A DNA stretch of 64,000 bases. Origin: Danxiaibacter flavus. GTDB lineage: Bacteria; Bacteroidota; Bacteroidia; Chitinophagales; Chitinophagaceae. The notes beneath the pieces are model-generated. The model made no database searches and had not been told where the DNA came from. It saw only the letters and a list, made by a program, of their open reading frames with translations. Both the position numbers and the translations under genes were made by a program. This document shows positions 51,316 through 60,619 of this stretch, piece by piece (within the stretch, counting starts at the first letter, position 1; every line of letters starts with the position of its first letter). Location: assembly GCF_041060425.1 (NCBI RefSeq), contig NZ_JAULBC010000005.1, forward strand, positions 248,001 through 312,000, in the 5' to 3' direction.

Positions 51316-53238
51316 CTACAATTTCCCGTTCTTGATCTCTTCAACAACTCCCGGATCCAGCAGCGTCGACGTATCTCCGATGTTTTCCATTTCGTTTTCG
51401 GCGATCTTGCGCAAAATGCGGCGCATTATTTTACCGCTTCTTGTTTTTGGCAATCCGCTTACAAACTGAATTTTGTCTGGTTTTGCAATTGGTCCGATGA
51501 TGCGGGTTACAGTCTGCAAAATATTCTGGCGTTGCAGGTTATCATCACCATGACCGCCATTATAGATCACAAACGCGTAAATGCCCTGGCCTTTGATATC
51601 ATGCGGATATCCAACTACTGCACTTTCTACCACACCGGCGTGCATATTGATGGCGTTTTCAACTTCGGCAGTTCCAATACGGTGACCGCTTACGTTTAAT
51701 ACATCATCCACACGGCCTGTAATACGGTAGTTGCCTTGTTCATCTTTCAATGCTCCATCACCTGTAAAATAAAGCTCAGGGTAAGTGCTGAAATAATTCT
51801 TTTTACAACGTTCATGATCGCCATAAGTCGTTCTGATGATTGCCGGCCACGGAGCTTTGATACAAAGATTTCCTTTGAACTCTCCGTCAACAGCTTCTGT
51901 TATTTCCTCTCCTCTGTCGTCAACCAGTATAGGTTGCACACCCGGTAACGGAAGCGTTGCCCAGCTGGGTTTTGACGGAGTAATACCCGCCATATTGGAA
52001 ATAAGAATGCCTCCGGTTTCCGTTTGCCACCAGGTATCAACAATCGGACATTTTCCTTTTCCAACATGTTCATCAAACCAATGCCATGCTTCTTCATTTA
52101 TCGGTTCGCCTACAGTTCCAAGCGTTTTCAGCGAAGTAAGTTTTTTGCCCTGCAATGGCCCGAGACCAAAGCCCATCAGGCTTCTGATAGCGGTTGGCGC
52201 TGTATAAAGAATATTTACACGGAATTTGTCAACAATATCCCACAAACGTCCTGCATCCGGATAAGTCGGTACACCTTCAAACATTAAAGTAGTAGCGCCT
52301 GCACTTAACGGACCGTACACTATATAGCTATGACCTGTGATCCAACCAATATCCGCTGTACAGAAATGGATATCTCCCGGCTGATATTGAAACACGTTCA
52401 CAAATGTGTAGTTGGTATACACCATATAACCGCCGCACGCGTGTACAACTCCTTTTGGTTTTCCGGTAGAACCAGATGTGTACAGAATAAACAAAGGATC
52501 TTCTGCGTCCATTTCTTCCGCCGGACAATCGAACATGCCGAGTGTTTCCACTTTTTTCACTTCATCTTCCCACCACACATCGCGGCCTTTCAACATACTC
52601 ACCGGAGTTCTCGTGCGGGTACAAACAATCACACGTTTAACAAATCTGCACCCAATTAAAGCATCATCAATAACATTCTTAAGAGGAATATCTTTTTGCC
52701 CGCGATAAGCACCATCACACGTAACAATATATTCCGCCTGGGCATCCTGCAATCTGTCTGCAATACTCTGAGCAGAAAAACCACCGAATATTACGGAGTG
52801 GATCGCACCGATCCTCGCACAAGCAAGCACTGCAATGGCCAACTCGGGAATCATCCCCATATAAATACAAACACGGTCACCTTTCTTAACGCCATTGTTT
52901 TTAAGTACATTGGCAAACTGGCAAACCTTATAATGCAAATCTTTATAGGTAAGAACGCGATGGTGTTCTTCCGGATCATTGGGTTCCCAAATAATTGCGG
53001 GCCTGTTGGCCAGATTTTTCAAATGCCTGTCCAAACAATTCTCTGTAATGTTCAGTTTTGCATTTTTGAACCATTCTACTTTAGGTTCCGTAAAATTCCA
53101 TTCCAATGTCTTGTCCCATTTTCTTCTCCAGTGAAAATGGCTGGCAACATCCGCCCAAAAATTCTCAGGACTCTCAATACTTTGCTTATAAGCCTGTTGG
53201 TAAGCCTCAAGCGATTTGATCTGATAAGGATATGACAT
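51316..53238 (-). CDS. acs: Acetyl-CoA synthetase (AMP-forming)
   Basis: A 640-residue enzyme that activates acetate to acetyl-CoA via acetyl-AMP. Motifs are the P-loop LFILYTSGSTGKPKGVVH, WWQTETGGILIS, the hinge GRVDDVLNVSGHRIGTAEVE and the acetylatable Lys in PKTRSGKIMRRILR near the C-terminus. The N-terminal ACAS_N domain has WNFTEPKVEWFKNAKLNI. Length is standard. It is divergent from an MHS-family transporter, which may bring in its substrate. Confidence 0.97.
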   Translation of the reverse strand: MSYPYQIKSLEAYQQAYKQSIESPENFWADVASHFHWRRKWDKTLEWNFTEPKVEWFKNAKLNITENCLDRHLKNLANRPAIIWEPNDPEEHHRVLTYKDLHYKVCQFANVLKNNGVKKGDRVCIYMGMIPELAIAVLACARIGAIHSVIFGGFSAQSIADRLQDAQAEYIVTCDGAYRGQKDIPLKNVIDDALIGCRFVKRVIVCTRTRTPVSMLKGRDVWWEDEVKKVETLGMFDCPAEEMDAEDPLFILYTSGSTGKPKGVVHACGGYMVYTNYTFVNVFQYQPGDIHFCTADIGWITGHSYIVYGPLSAGATTLMFEGVPTYPDAGRLWDIVDKFRVNILYTAPTAIRSLMGFGLGPLQGKKLTSLKTLGTVGEPINEEAWHWFDEHVGKGKCPIVDTWWQTETGGILISNMAGITPSKPSWATLPLPGVQPILVDDRGEEITEAVDGEFKGNLCIKAPWPAIIRTTYGDHERCKKNYFSTYPELYFTGDGALKDEQGNYRITGRVDDVLNVSGHRIGTAEVENAINMHAGVVESAVVGYPHDIKGQGIYAFVIYNGGHGDDNLQRQNILQTVTRIIGPIAKPDKIQFVSGLPKTRSGKIMRRILRKIAENEMENIGDTSTLLDPGVVEEIKNGKL

Positions 53239-53336
53239 AAGTAAGCAACTGTTTAAGCGGCCTTAAATGTACGACCAAAGAATTAAACGGGTATGCGAAA
53301 TAATTATAAATAATAGTGCAAACGATTGATAAAAAT

Positions 53337-53372
53337 GAAAGATTAAAGCCCAAAGCCTAAAGCTTAAAACTT
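53337..53372 (+). repeat. Heptad repeat (AAAGCCC/AAAGCCT/AAAGCTT) in acs-transporter gap
   Basis: ATTAAAGCCCAAAGCCTAAA continues to AAAGCTT, AAAAC. Unlike the other sites it lies between two divergent genes, not after a stop codon. The rest of the gap 53239-53555 shows no gene. Confidence 0.6.
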
Positions 53373-53555
53373 TCTAAATGCCGTATCAGACTAGTGGAAA
53401 GGCCATAATATCAATGTTTGATTTACAGATTATTGTAGTCATTTCAACGTGAAATTATTTTGTGATAGCACCTTTTGTGGTTACATTTAGAGAGTGGATA
53501 ATGATGTTTACCGCTTCATTATCTGCCAGCAACACAAAACGATAATGCGCCATAT

Positions 53556-55133
53556 ATGAAACCAATGGAAAACAGCATTCGCCGGGTAATATTTGCTTCT
53601 TCGGCCGGCACGCTTATAGAGTGGTACGATTTTTACATTTTTGGCAGCCTTGCCATAGTCATTTCAGAAAAATTTTTCCCGCAAGGCAATCCCACGCTGG
53701 CATTTCTCTCAACGCTGGCCACGTTTGCTGCCGGTTTTATCGTGAGGCCTTTTGGTGCACTGGTTTTTGGACGACTGGGCGACATTGTTGGCAGAAAATA
53801 TACCTTCCTGCTCACACTTGTGATTATGGGCGGTTCCACATTTCTCATTGGCTGTATCCCCACATATGAAACTTTTTCGTGGGCACCGTTAATCGTATTG
53901 CTATTGCGATTGCTGCAAGGACTGGCGCTTGGCGGCGAATATGGCGGAGCCGCTACTTATGTGGCCGAACATTCACCAGCAAAAAGAAGAGGTTATTATA
54001 CAAGCTGGATACAGACAACTGCTACGCTTGGTTTGTTTGTGTCTCTCGGCGTGATACTTATAACACGTAATCTTCTATCCGACGATCAGTTTAAAGCATG
54101 GGGATGGCGCTTACCATTTTTGCTAAGTGTTATTTTAGTAATCGTGTCTATCGTCATCCGCATGAAGATGCATGAAAGCCCGCTGTTTAATAAATTAAAA
54201 GAGGAAGGCAAGACATCTGTCAATCCGTTAAAAGAAAGCTTCGGACATAAAACCAATCTTAAAATGGTTTTGCTTGCCTTGTTTGGTGCAACCATGGGGC
54301 AGGGTGTGGTTTGGTATACGGGACAATTTTATGCGCAAACATTCCTGCTGAAAACATGTAACCTGAATGATGTGCAGGCTAACACATGGATTGGTATTGC
54401 ATTGTTATTTGCCACACCATTTTTTGTTGTATTTGGTGCATTGAGCGACAGGATCGGACGGAAGTCAATTATGATGGCGGGGATGCTCCTCGCAATTGTT
54501 TGTTACCGCCCTATATTTAAAACACTGTATAATGTGACTGACGTTGCTTCAAAAACAGTTGCGAACGAACATACCTCAACAAATTCAAAAGCTGACGCTA
54601 AAGATGCCTCGTTGGTGCAACTTATCACAACAACCGAAAAAACATTTACGGATGGTGCAAGCCTTAAAGAAATAAAAACCCAGGCCGCAGATGCAAAAAC
54701 AATGGTTCCATTAGCCTCTTCAAAACCATTGGTAAAAAAGACAGTCACCCTTAATTCATCGGAGGCATGGAAAATAATTGCGCTCGTTTTTGTATTGGTG
54801 CTCTTTGTAACGATGGTGTATGGGCCAATTGCAGCCTTTCTCGTTGAAATGTTTCCAACCAAAATACGATACACAAGTATGAGTCTTCCTTATCATATAG
54901 GCAACGGTGTATTCGGCGGACTCGTACCATTTATTGCAACACTAATGTTTGAATATTCCAAAACACCCGCAAATCCGGCGGGCGACGTACTTGCAGGTCT
55001 GTGGTACCCGATCGCCATTGCAGGTTTATGTGCGATCATCGGCATGCTTTATCTGAGTAATAAAATAACGACGCATATTGATGAGGCCGAAAATGAATAT
55101 GTTCATTCGACGCCTAAGAAGGAGATGCTGTGA
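53556..55133 (+). CDS. MHS-family (major facilitator) organic acid:H+ symporter
   Basis: A 525-residue inner-membrane transporter. Twelve helices are expected; the loop 2-3 motif GRLGDIVGRKYTFLLT and the LLQGLALGGEYGGAATYVAEHSP motif are typical of the metabolite:H+ symporter family. Between helices about 8 and 9, residues 325-405 form a soluble insertion rich in Thr, Ala and Lys (VANEHTSTNSKADAKDASLV), not found in ProP or ShiA. It is divergent from acs and followed by a small membrane protein, so a short-chain acid such as acetate or pyruvate is a reasonable guess as substrate. Confidence 0.9.
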   Translation: MKPMENSIRRVIFASSAGTLIEWYDFYIFGSLAIVISEKFFPQGNPTLAFLSTLATFAAGFIVRPFGALVFGRLGDIVGRKYTFLLTLVIMGGSTFLIGCIPTYETFSWAPLIVLLLRLLQGLALGGEYGGAATYVAEHSPAKRRGYYTSWIQTTATLGLFVSLGVILITRNLLSDDQFKAWGWRLPFLLSVILVIVSIVIRMKMHESPLFNKLKEEGKTSVNPLKESFGHKTNLKMVLLALFGATMGQGVVWYTGQFYAQTFLLKTCNLNDVQANTWIGIALLFATPFFVVFGALSDRIGRKSIMMAGMLLAIVCYRPIFKTLYNVTDVASKTVANEHTSTNSKADAKDASLVQLITTTEKTFTDGASLKEIKTQAADAKTMVPLASSKPLVKKTVTLNSSEAWKIIALVFVLVLFVTMVYGPIAAFLVEMFPTKIRYTSMSLPYHIGNGVFGGLVPFIATLMFEYSKTPANPAGDVLAGLWYPIAIAGLCAIIGMLYLSNKITTHIDEAENEYVHSTPKKEML

Positions 55134-55233
55134 TAGGTGTGAGGGGGAAGGTTTCAGGTGTCAGGTATCAGGTTTAAATGTCTCACAATGATATGCACAG
55201 AATTGATTGAAATGTTTTTTTAAAATAGTTTGT

Positions 55234-55446
55234 ATGAATCTGCTAAAAAGAATATTGGGCGTTGTATGGATGCTTATTGGTCCTGCAGCTATTGCTTTTT
55301 TGATTTATGAAGCCATTCAGAAAATAAGCGCCAATCCAAGCCAGGATGTTTACCTGCCGTGGATTATCATCATTACCATCTTTGCACCTATTGCAGTAGG
55401 ATTTGTGATTTTTGGGTATTACTCGTTGAATGGGGAATACGAGTAA
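55234..55446 (+). CDS. 70-aa two-helix membrane protein after the transporter
   Basis: A 70-residue protein starting MNLLKRILGVVWMLIGPAAI and containing two membrane segments (GVVWMLIGPAAIAFLIYEAI and WIIIITIFAPIAVGFVIFGYY). The ATG at 55234 is preferred to 55207. It follows the MHS transporter gene by 100 bases on the same strand and is probably an accessory of it. The family is not recognised with certainty. Confidence 0.75.
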   Translation: MNLLKRILGVVWMLIGPAAIAFLIYEAIQKISANPSQDVYLPWIIIITIFAPIAVGFVIFGYYSLNGEYE

Positions 55447-56045
55447 GATGTGAGATGTACGGTGTACGATGTACGATGTGAGAGGCCGGATGTAATGACG
55501 CGTGTTGGATGTGAAATCAAGTACGAAGTACGATTTACGAAGTACGCGGGTGTTGCTGGTTTACAAATCACTTGCCGGCTGATAGCTGACAGCTGCAAGT
55601 ACGAAGTACAATTTACGAAGTACGTAGGTGTTACAGGTTTCGAAATCAGATGCAGACTCATGTTCTTTAGCTAATAGCTGAATGCTGATAGCTGATAGCT
55701 GCAGGTACAATTTATGAAGTAATCACTGTTATGGGTTTGTCAATCACATTGCTGCCTGATGACAAATGGCAAATAACTGATTGCTGACAGCTGATAGCTC
55801 ATAGCTCATAACTGCAAGTACGATTTATGAAGTAATCAGCTGTTATGGATTGTCAATCACATTGCTGCCTGATGGCAAATGGCAAATAGCTGATTGCTGA
55901 CAGCTGATAGCTCATAGCTCATAACTGCAAGTACGATTTATGAAGTAATCAGCTGTTATGAATTTGTCAATCACATTGCTGCCCGATGACAAATGACAAA
56001 TAGCTGATTGCTGACAGCTGATAGCTAATAGCTCATAGCCGTTAG
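55447..56045 (+). repeat. Repeat field: heptads plus three tandem 113-bp units
   Basis: Directly after the stop come GTACGGT and GTACGAT words. Further on, two copies of TACGAAGTACGATTTACGAA-like blocks with AGCTGAC/AGCTGAT words occur (55520-55580 and 55600-55640). Then three units start with CTGCAGGTAC or CTGCAAGTAC at 55699, 55812 and 55925, each 113 bp, including ATTTATGAAGTAATCA, GTCAATCACATTGCTGCC and AGCTGATAGCTCATAGCT. Copies differ at a few positions. Open frames here are artefacts. Confidence 0.8.
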
Positions 56046-56137
56046 CCGTTTGTCATAATTTTATTGAGCGGCTTGTTGATGCAAGTCAATTGTTGTAATT
56101 TCAAAGCAACTTATTTAGGAAGAATATACCGCCGATT

Positions 56138-57373
56138 GTGCAACACACCTTTAGATCTATACAAACTATTTTGCTCCGGCTTAAACTACTATTAATCTGC
56201 ATTGCCTGCTATTCTCCGTACGGTTGGTCGCAGCAGAAACAATATCCAGGCATGCCGCCTCTTCCGGCAATCAAGCTTTCTACAATTCCTTTTTACCAGA
56301 TAACCGGCGGCATTATCATTGTTACGGCAGTATTAGACGACTATAAAGATTCGCTGAACTTTGTGCTGGATACTGGTAGCGGAGGCATCTCGCTTGATTC
56401 TACAACCTGCGCTTATCTTGGTGTAAAAAAACAACTGAGTGAAAAAACCGTGCGCGGCATTGCGGGAATGAAAACCGTTGAATTTGCATACAATCACACG
56501 CTCCAAATAAGTAATCTGAAGGTTGACAGCCTGGATTTTCACATCAACAATTATGATCTTTTATCGAGCACTTATGGGGTTAAGATTGATGGCATCATCG
56601 GCTATAGTTTTCTGCGGAGATATATTGTTGAAATTGATTACGACAAATTTCAACTGAATGTCTTTTTACAGGGTGCATACAAATATCCTAAAGGCGGATA
56701 TATGTTGCGGCCATCATTCGGTACAATACCTATTCAAAACGTCTATGTCAAAGACAATAACAGTGTTGATACGCGTTACTACTTCGATACCGGCGCGGGC
56801 CTTTGCATGCTCTTTTGCAATGACCTGGTTAAGGACAATGAACTGTTTAAACGTAAGCGAAAATTTTACGCAACGCAGGCGGAAGGTTTGGGCGGAAAAA
56901 AAACAATGGATCTTACCGTTATAAGAAAGGTCAAAATCGGTCCGTACAGCTTTAAGAATGTGCCGGTTTATGTTTTTGATGATGAGTTTAATATTACCTC
57001 CTACCCCATGCTTGGCGGTTTAATCGGCAATGATATTTTGCGCCGCTTTAATGTAACGCTCAACTATGCGGAAAGGGAAATTCATCTGAAGCCCAATAAG
57101 CATTATACTGATTCTTTTGACTATTCCTATTCAGGGATGAGTGTTTACCTGATCAATGGGGAGATAACGATTGCTGATATTGTAAAAGGTTCACCTGCAG
57201 AACAGGCAGGACTGGAAAACGGCGACATCCTGGTATCTGTTGAAAATAACGTTACAGGAAACATACAGCAGTACAAAACAATGCTGCAAAACGCCGGCAC
57301 AAAACTGAACCTCATTATCCGGAGAAATGGCGATTTGCTTACCAAACGGATTAAGGTAAAAAGTGTTTTATAA
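56138..57373 (+). CDS. Exported aspartyl protease with two DTG motifs and a PDZ domain
   Basis: A 411-residue secreted aspartyl protease. The start is GTG at 56138; an N-terminal hydrophobic segment (TILLRLKLLLICIACYSPYGWSQ) acts as signal. Two retropepsin-like halves each carry a catalytic triplet: FVLDTGSGGISL near residue 76 and YYFDTGAGLCMLF near 215. Residues 335-411 are a PDZ domain (ITIADIVKGSPAEQAGLENGDILVSVENN). Two active-site Asp triplets in one chain resemble a fused dimer. A processing or quality-control role in the periplasm is inferred. Confidence 0.88.
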   Translation: MQHTFRSIQTILLRLKLLLICIACYSPYGWSQQKQYPGMPPLPAIKLSTIPFYQITGGIIIVTAVLDDYKDSLNFVLDTGSGGISLDSTTCAYLGVKKQLSEKTVRGIAGMKTVEFAYNHTLQISNLKVDSLDFHINNYDLLSSTYGVKIDGIIGYSFLRRYIVEIDYDKFQLNVFLQGAYKYPKGGYMLRPSFGTIPIQNVYVKDNNSVDTRYYFDTGAGLCMLFCNDLVKDNELFKRKRKFYATQAEGLGGKKTMDLTVIRKVKIGPYSFKNVPVYVFDDEFNITSYPMLGGLIGNDILRRFNVTLNYAEREIHLKPNKHYTDSFDYSYSGMSVYLINGEITIADIVKGSPAEQAGLENGDILVSVENNVTGNIQQYKTMLQNAGTKLNLIIRRNGDLLTKRIKVKSVL

Positions 57374-57499
57374 GACATTCATTAAAAGAGCCTGACAATT
57401 CACAGAATCGTTAAATTATGAATGGTTTTCCTGCAAGGGAGATATCCGATGTTTAATCCATGCTTTATTCGCATCTTTGCACCCTATTAGAGGTTGAAT

Positions 57500-58738
57500 A
57501 TGATACATTACAACAGATTTGTTCTGGATAACGGATTAAGGGTTTTGGTTCACGAAGATACAAGTACACCTATGGCCGTGGTTAACATTATGTATGATGT
57601 TGGCTCACGCGACGAGAATCCCGACAAAACGGGTTTTGCACACCTATTTGAGCATCTGATGTTTGGCGGAAGTATCAACATTCCCGACTACGATGAGCCC
57701 TTGCAAAGAGCAGGCGGAGAAAACAATGCTTACACAACCAACGATCTTACCAACTACTATTGTCAGCTTCCTGCGGAAAATATAGAAACAGCTTTCTGGC
57801 TGGAAAGCGACAGAATGCTTAGCCTTGCATTCAGCAAAAAAAGCCTGGATGTGCAGCGCAAAGTGGTTTGTGAAGAGTTTAAAGAACATTACATCAATAA
57901 GCCCTACGGTGATGTATGGCATAAAATGCGCGAGTTGGCGTATACTGTGCATCCTTATCGCTGGATGACAATAGGGAAAGATCTTAGCCATATAGAAAAT
58001 GCGCAGCTAAATGATGTAAAAGAGTTTTTCTTCAAACATTACCGCCCTATTAACGCAATTTTAGTTGTAGCAGGCAATGTGAAAACAGAAGAGATCAAGC
58101 GCCTTGCAAATAAATGGTTTGGCGATATTCCAATGGGAGAAAAGTATGTAAGGCATCTTACAGATGAGCCGGTTCAGCACCAGGCCCGCGTATTGGATAC
58201 GGAAGCAGATGTGCCGCTGAACGCTTTTTACAAAACCTGGCATATGGAATCCCGGTTGGAAAAAGGATATTATGTGGCTGATCTGATCACAGAAATTCTT
58301 GGCGGCGGGGGGTCTTCAAGACTTTACCAGGCACTGGTAAAAGAACAAAAGCTGTTCAGCAATATCGATTGTTATCATTTCGGAAGCGTTGATAAAGGGT
58401 TGATCACGATTGAGGGCAAATTGGTGAAAGGCGTTTCGATGGATAAAGCCGAACAAGCAGTCAACGAAGTAATTGAAAAGATGCAGGCTGATTCTGTGAG
58501 TGAAACGGAACTTCAAAAAGTGAAGAACAAAACAGAAAGCATCATTGCATTTGAGGATATGACCATCATGAGCCGTGCGAACAGTCTCGCATTTTATGAA
58601 TTGCTTGGAGACCCGGATCTCATGAATAAGGAGCTGGAAAAATATCAGCAAATAACTGCGGGAGACATTCTTTCCTACAGCAAATCAACGCTGGATGCAG
58701 CAAATAGCAGCACATTGCATTACTATAGCAAGAATTAA
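57500..58738 (+). CDS. M16 family (insulinase-like) zinc peptidase
   Basis: A 412-residue M16B peptidase. The inverted zinc motif HLFEH is at 48-52 within DKTGFAHLFEHLMFGG, and the third ligand Glu lies in the KVVCEEFKEHY region. The second half ends in DILSYSKSTLDAANSSTLHYY. M16B enzymes normally work with an inactive partner carrying an R/Y pair; here no partner gene follows and a terminator closes the gene. The start MIHYNRFVLDNGLRVLVHED is the canonical first strand. Confidence 0.94.
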   Translation: MIHYNRFVLDNGLRVLVHEDTSTPMAVVNIMYDVGSRDENPDKTGFAHLFEHLMFGGSINIPDYDEPLQRAGGENNAYTTNDLTNYYCQLPAENIETAFWLESDRMLSLAFSKKSLDVQRKVVCEEFKEHYINKPYGDVWHKMRELAYTVHPYRWMTIGKDLSHIENAQLNDVKEFFFKHYRPINAILVVAGNVKTEEIKRLANKWFGDIPMGEKYVRHLTDEPVQHQARVLDTEADVPLNAFYKTWHMESRLEKGYYVADLITEILGGGGSSRLYQALVKEQKLFSNIDCYHFGSVDKGLITIEGKLVKGVSMDKAEQAVNEVIEKMQADSVSETELQKVKNKTESIIAFEDMTIMSRANSLAFYELLGDPDLMNKELEKYQQITAGDILSYSKSTLDAANSSTLHYYSKN

Positions 58739-58758
58739 TATCAAAACACTTAGTTATT

Positions 58759-58795
58759 CATCCGGTCAATTGTAGAAGTGACCGGATGTTTTATT
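58759..58795 (+). terminator. Intrinsic terminator after M16 gene
   Basis: CATCCGGTCA-loop-TGACCGGATG then TTTTATTT, 20 bases after the stop at 58738. Confidence 0.88.
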
Positions 58796-58809
58796 TATAG
58801 GGTAGCATA

Positions 58810-58841
58810 AAAAAAATCCCGTCATCGGCAAACAACGGGAT
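58810..58841 (-). terminator. Intrinsic terminator of the DUF420/oxidase block
   Basis: On minus ATCCCGT-loop-ACGGGAT then TTTTTTT. It ends the minus-strand oxidase genes, facing the M16 terminator. Confidence 0.85.
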
Positions 58842-58872
58842 CTCTACTATTTTACAATATCGCTTCAGCTAA

Positions 58873-59457
58873 CTAAGTATAAAACGGACTGATCATCAAA
58901 TAAACTACCGGTCCGGTAACTGCTACATAAAACCACAAGGGCCATGTGTAGCGGGCCAATTTTTTATGTGCGGCCCATTCGCCTGTTAAACCTCTGTACG
59001 CAGTAAACAGGATAAAAGGAAGAATGATGGACGCCAAAAAAATATGGGTACTTAAAATGAAGAAATACAGGATTCGTTTTCCGCCAGCCTGTAACTTTTC
59101 TTCGGGACTTACCAAACCGTCATGATTGATGTCACCATATCTGGCTTCACCGGCAAGCAGGTGGTGCGCTATGTAAGAAACAAGGAAAATAACTGAAAGC
59201 ACCAATGCTGTAACCATCAGCCTCTTATGTAACAAATAGTTCTTTTTCTTTACCGCAATTAATGCGCAGACCAGCAAAAATGCAATTGTTGCATTGATAA
59301 CGGCATTCATTTGTGCAAAAAGGTGAACATTAAAGCTGACATTTACTTCAAGCTTTATCTTTCCCAACGCAACCACAACTGCAAATACAACAAAGGAAAA
59401 GATGCCGATTAACCATGCTGCACGTTTATCGTTTTTTTGAAAACTTGCCTGTAACAT
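58873..59457 (-). CDS. DUF420 membrane protein, cytochrome oxidase assembly type
   Basis: A 194-residue protein of the DUF420 family (CtaM-like). Five membrane segments are visible, with family segments NAVINATIAFLLVCALIAVKKKNYLLHKRLMVTAL and SYIAHHLLAGEARYGDIN, then ILYFFILSTHIFLASIILPF and LARYTWPLWFYVAVTGPVVYLM. The His residues would lie at the membrane and may bind heme or copper during oxidase assembly. It ends the oxidase block and shares direction with all of it. Confidence 0.92.
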   Translation of the reverse strand: MLQASFQKNDKRAAWLIGIFSFVVFAVVVALGKIKLEVNVSFNVHLFAQMNAVINATIAFLLVCALIAVKKKNYLLHKRLMVTALVLSVIFLVSYIAHHLLAGEARYGDINHDGLVSPEEKLQAGGKRILYFFILSTHIFLASIILPFILFTAYRGLTGEWAAHKKLARYTWPLWFYVAVTGPVVYLMISPFYT

Positions 59458-59553
59458 AACTTATTTGGGTGTTTTGTTTTTCTTTCTATTAATAACAGGT
59501 GTTTAACGGGCATGCTTTTCAGGGGTATAGAAGGTTGGCTTGTCTATTTCGGG

Positions 59554-60372
59554 CTACATATTTTGTGCGGGCTTCTTCTTTTTAAACAGCAACGATATTA
59601 CAGTAACCACAACAACGATTGCTATCACAAAAAAAATCGCCATCAATCCCGGATCGAATGGTAGTTTGGGTTTTGATCCCGGCTCTTTTTCCAACATCAG
59701 GGTGCCGATATCACGCGCCAGCTGCTTCAGGGATACTGAATCAAGTCCATTGTAAAAACCACGCACCACATACTCCTTATCCAGCAATACAAACCTGTTT
59801 GTATGCACGAAATCAGGATCTACCGGTTCAGTACTGAATTTATCAACTTTTAGTTGTTCAAAGGCAAAATTATAGATCGAATCCCTGTTTCCTGTAAGGA
59901 ACCACCAGTTATCATGGTTAACGCCAAACCTGTCAGCATAATTTTTCAATCGTTCTACAGAATCGCGTTCGGGGTCCACGGTAAAAGAAAGAAATTGTAC
60001 AACTGAGGTATCAATCTTCTGCCGGGTATCGCCTCCTTTCATGAAAGATTGCTGCAGCTTTGCCATGTTCTTTGTAAGTGTAGGGCAAATGGAACCACAG
60101 CTTGTAAAAAAGAAGTCTAATACAATAGCTTTTCCCTGTATGTCGTACAAACTAACACTATCACCCAGTTGGTTAACCAGCTTAATATTAGCTGTCTTGT
60201 GCCAGACTGTGTCGGTTACGATCTTTGAATCCTGAACGGTTGTAATGGTCGTATCAACCAGCCAGCGACGGGGTATCTGAACCGCGCCTTCACCCGCATA
60301 TCTTACAAACATGTAACTCAATACAGGAATTAAGATTGCGATACATAATGCCAGAAGCGCTTTCTTGTTCAT
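59554..60372 (-). CDS. SCO1/SenC copper chaperone for cytochrome oxidase
   Basis: A 272-residue thioredoxin-fold copper protein. The N-terminal anchor (ALLALCIAILIPVLSYMFV) holds it in the inner membrane, and a C-terminal segment (GLMAIFFVIAIVVVVTVISLLF) adds a second helix. The copper ligands are Cys 92 and Cys 96 in TSCGSICPTL and a His in FVHTNRFVLLD. It inserts copper into the CuA site of the oxidase. The C-terminal helix is more than the classical Sco1 has. It is in the oxidase block upstream of DUF420. Confidence 0.94.
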   Translation of the reverse strand: MNKKALLALCIAILIPVLSYMFVRYAGEGAVQIPRRWLVDTTITTVQDSKIVTDTVWHKTANIKLVNQLGDSVSLYDIQGKAIVLDFFFTSCGSICPTLTKNMAKLQQSFMKGGDTRQKIDTSVVQFLSFTVDPERDSVERLKNYADRFGVNHDNWWFLTGNRDSIYNFAFEQLKVDKFSTEPVDPDFVHTNRFVLLDKEYVVRGFYNGLDSVSLKQLARDIGTLMLEKEPGSKPKLPFDPGLMAIFFVIAIVVVVTVISLLFKKKKPAQNM

Positions 60373-60530
60373 TTCTTGAATATTTTTTGCATTGGGGCGC
60401 GGTTTAAGTGAGCTTTTTTCAGCTTGATCCCGCTTTGCGAACGCGAAGTTAGCTGTTGAAGCTTTCTAAACCAGCATTGGCACCTATCTGCGATACTTCT
60501 TAACTAAACGTTATTGAAATCTTATTATAG

Positions 60531-60562
60531 CAAAAAACCATCGCCGTAGCAGACGATGGTTT
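60531..60562 (-). terminator. Terminator between cox4 and sco genes
   Basis: On minus AAACCATCG-loop-CGATGGTTT followed by TTTGC; it would limit read-through from the oxidase genes into sco. Confidence 0.7.
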
Positions 60563-60619
60563 CATTTTATCTTAAATAAATTCGCTCTAATACAGTTTCA
60601 GAAAATAGCCTTTTAACTG

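Noticed and set aside
55419..55674. Two overlapping small open frames in the repeat field
   Set aside because: They are translations of heptad repeats, with repetitive peptides such as YFVNRTSYL.
55699..56045. CRISPR-like array
   Set aside because: The units are 113 bp and directly tandem, without short repeats separated by unique spacers, and no cas genes are present.
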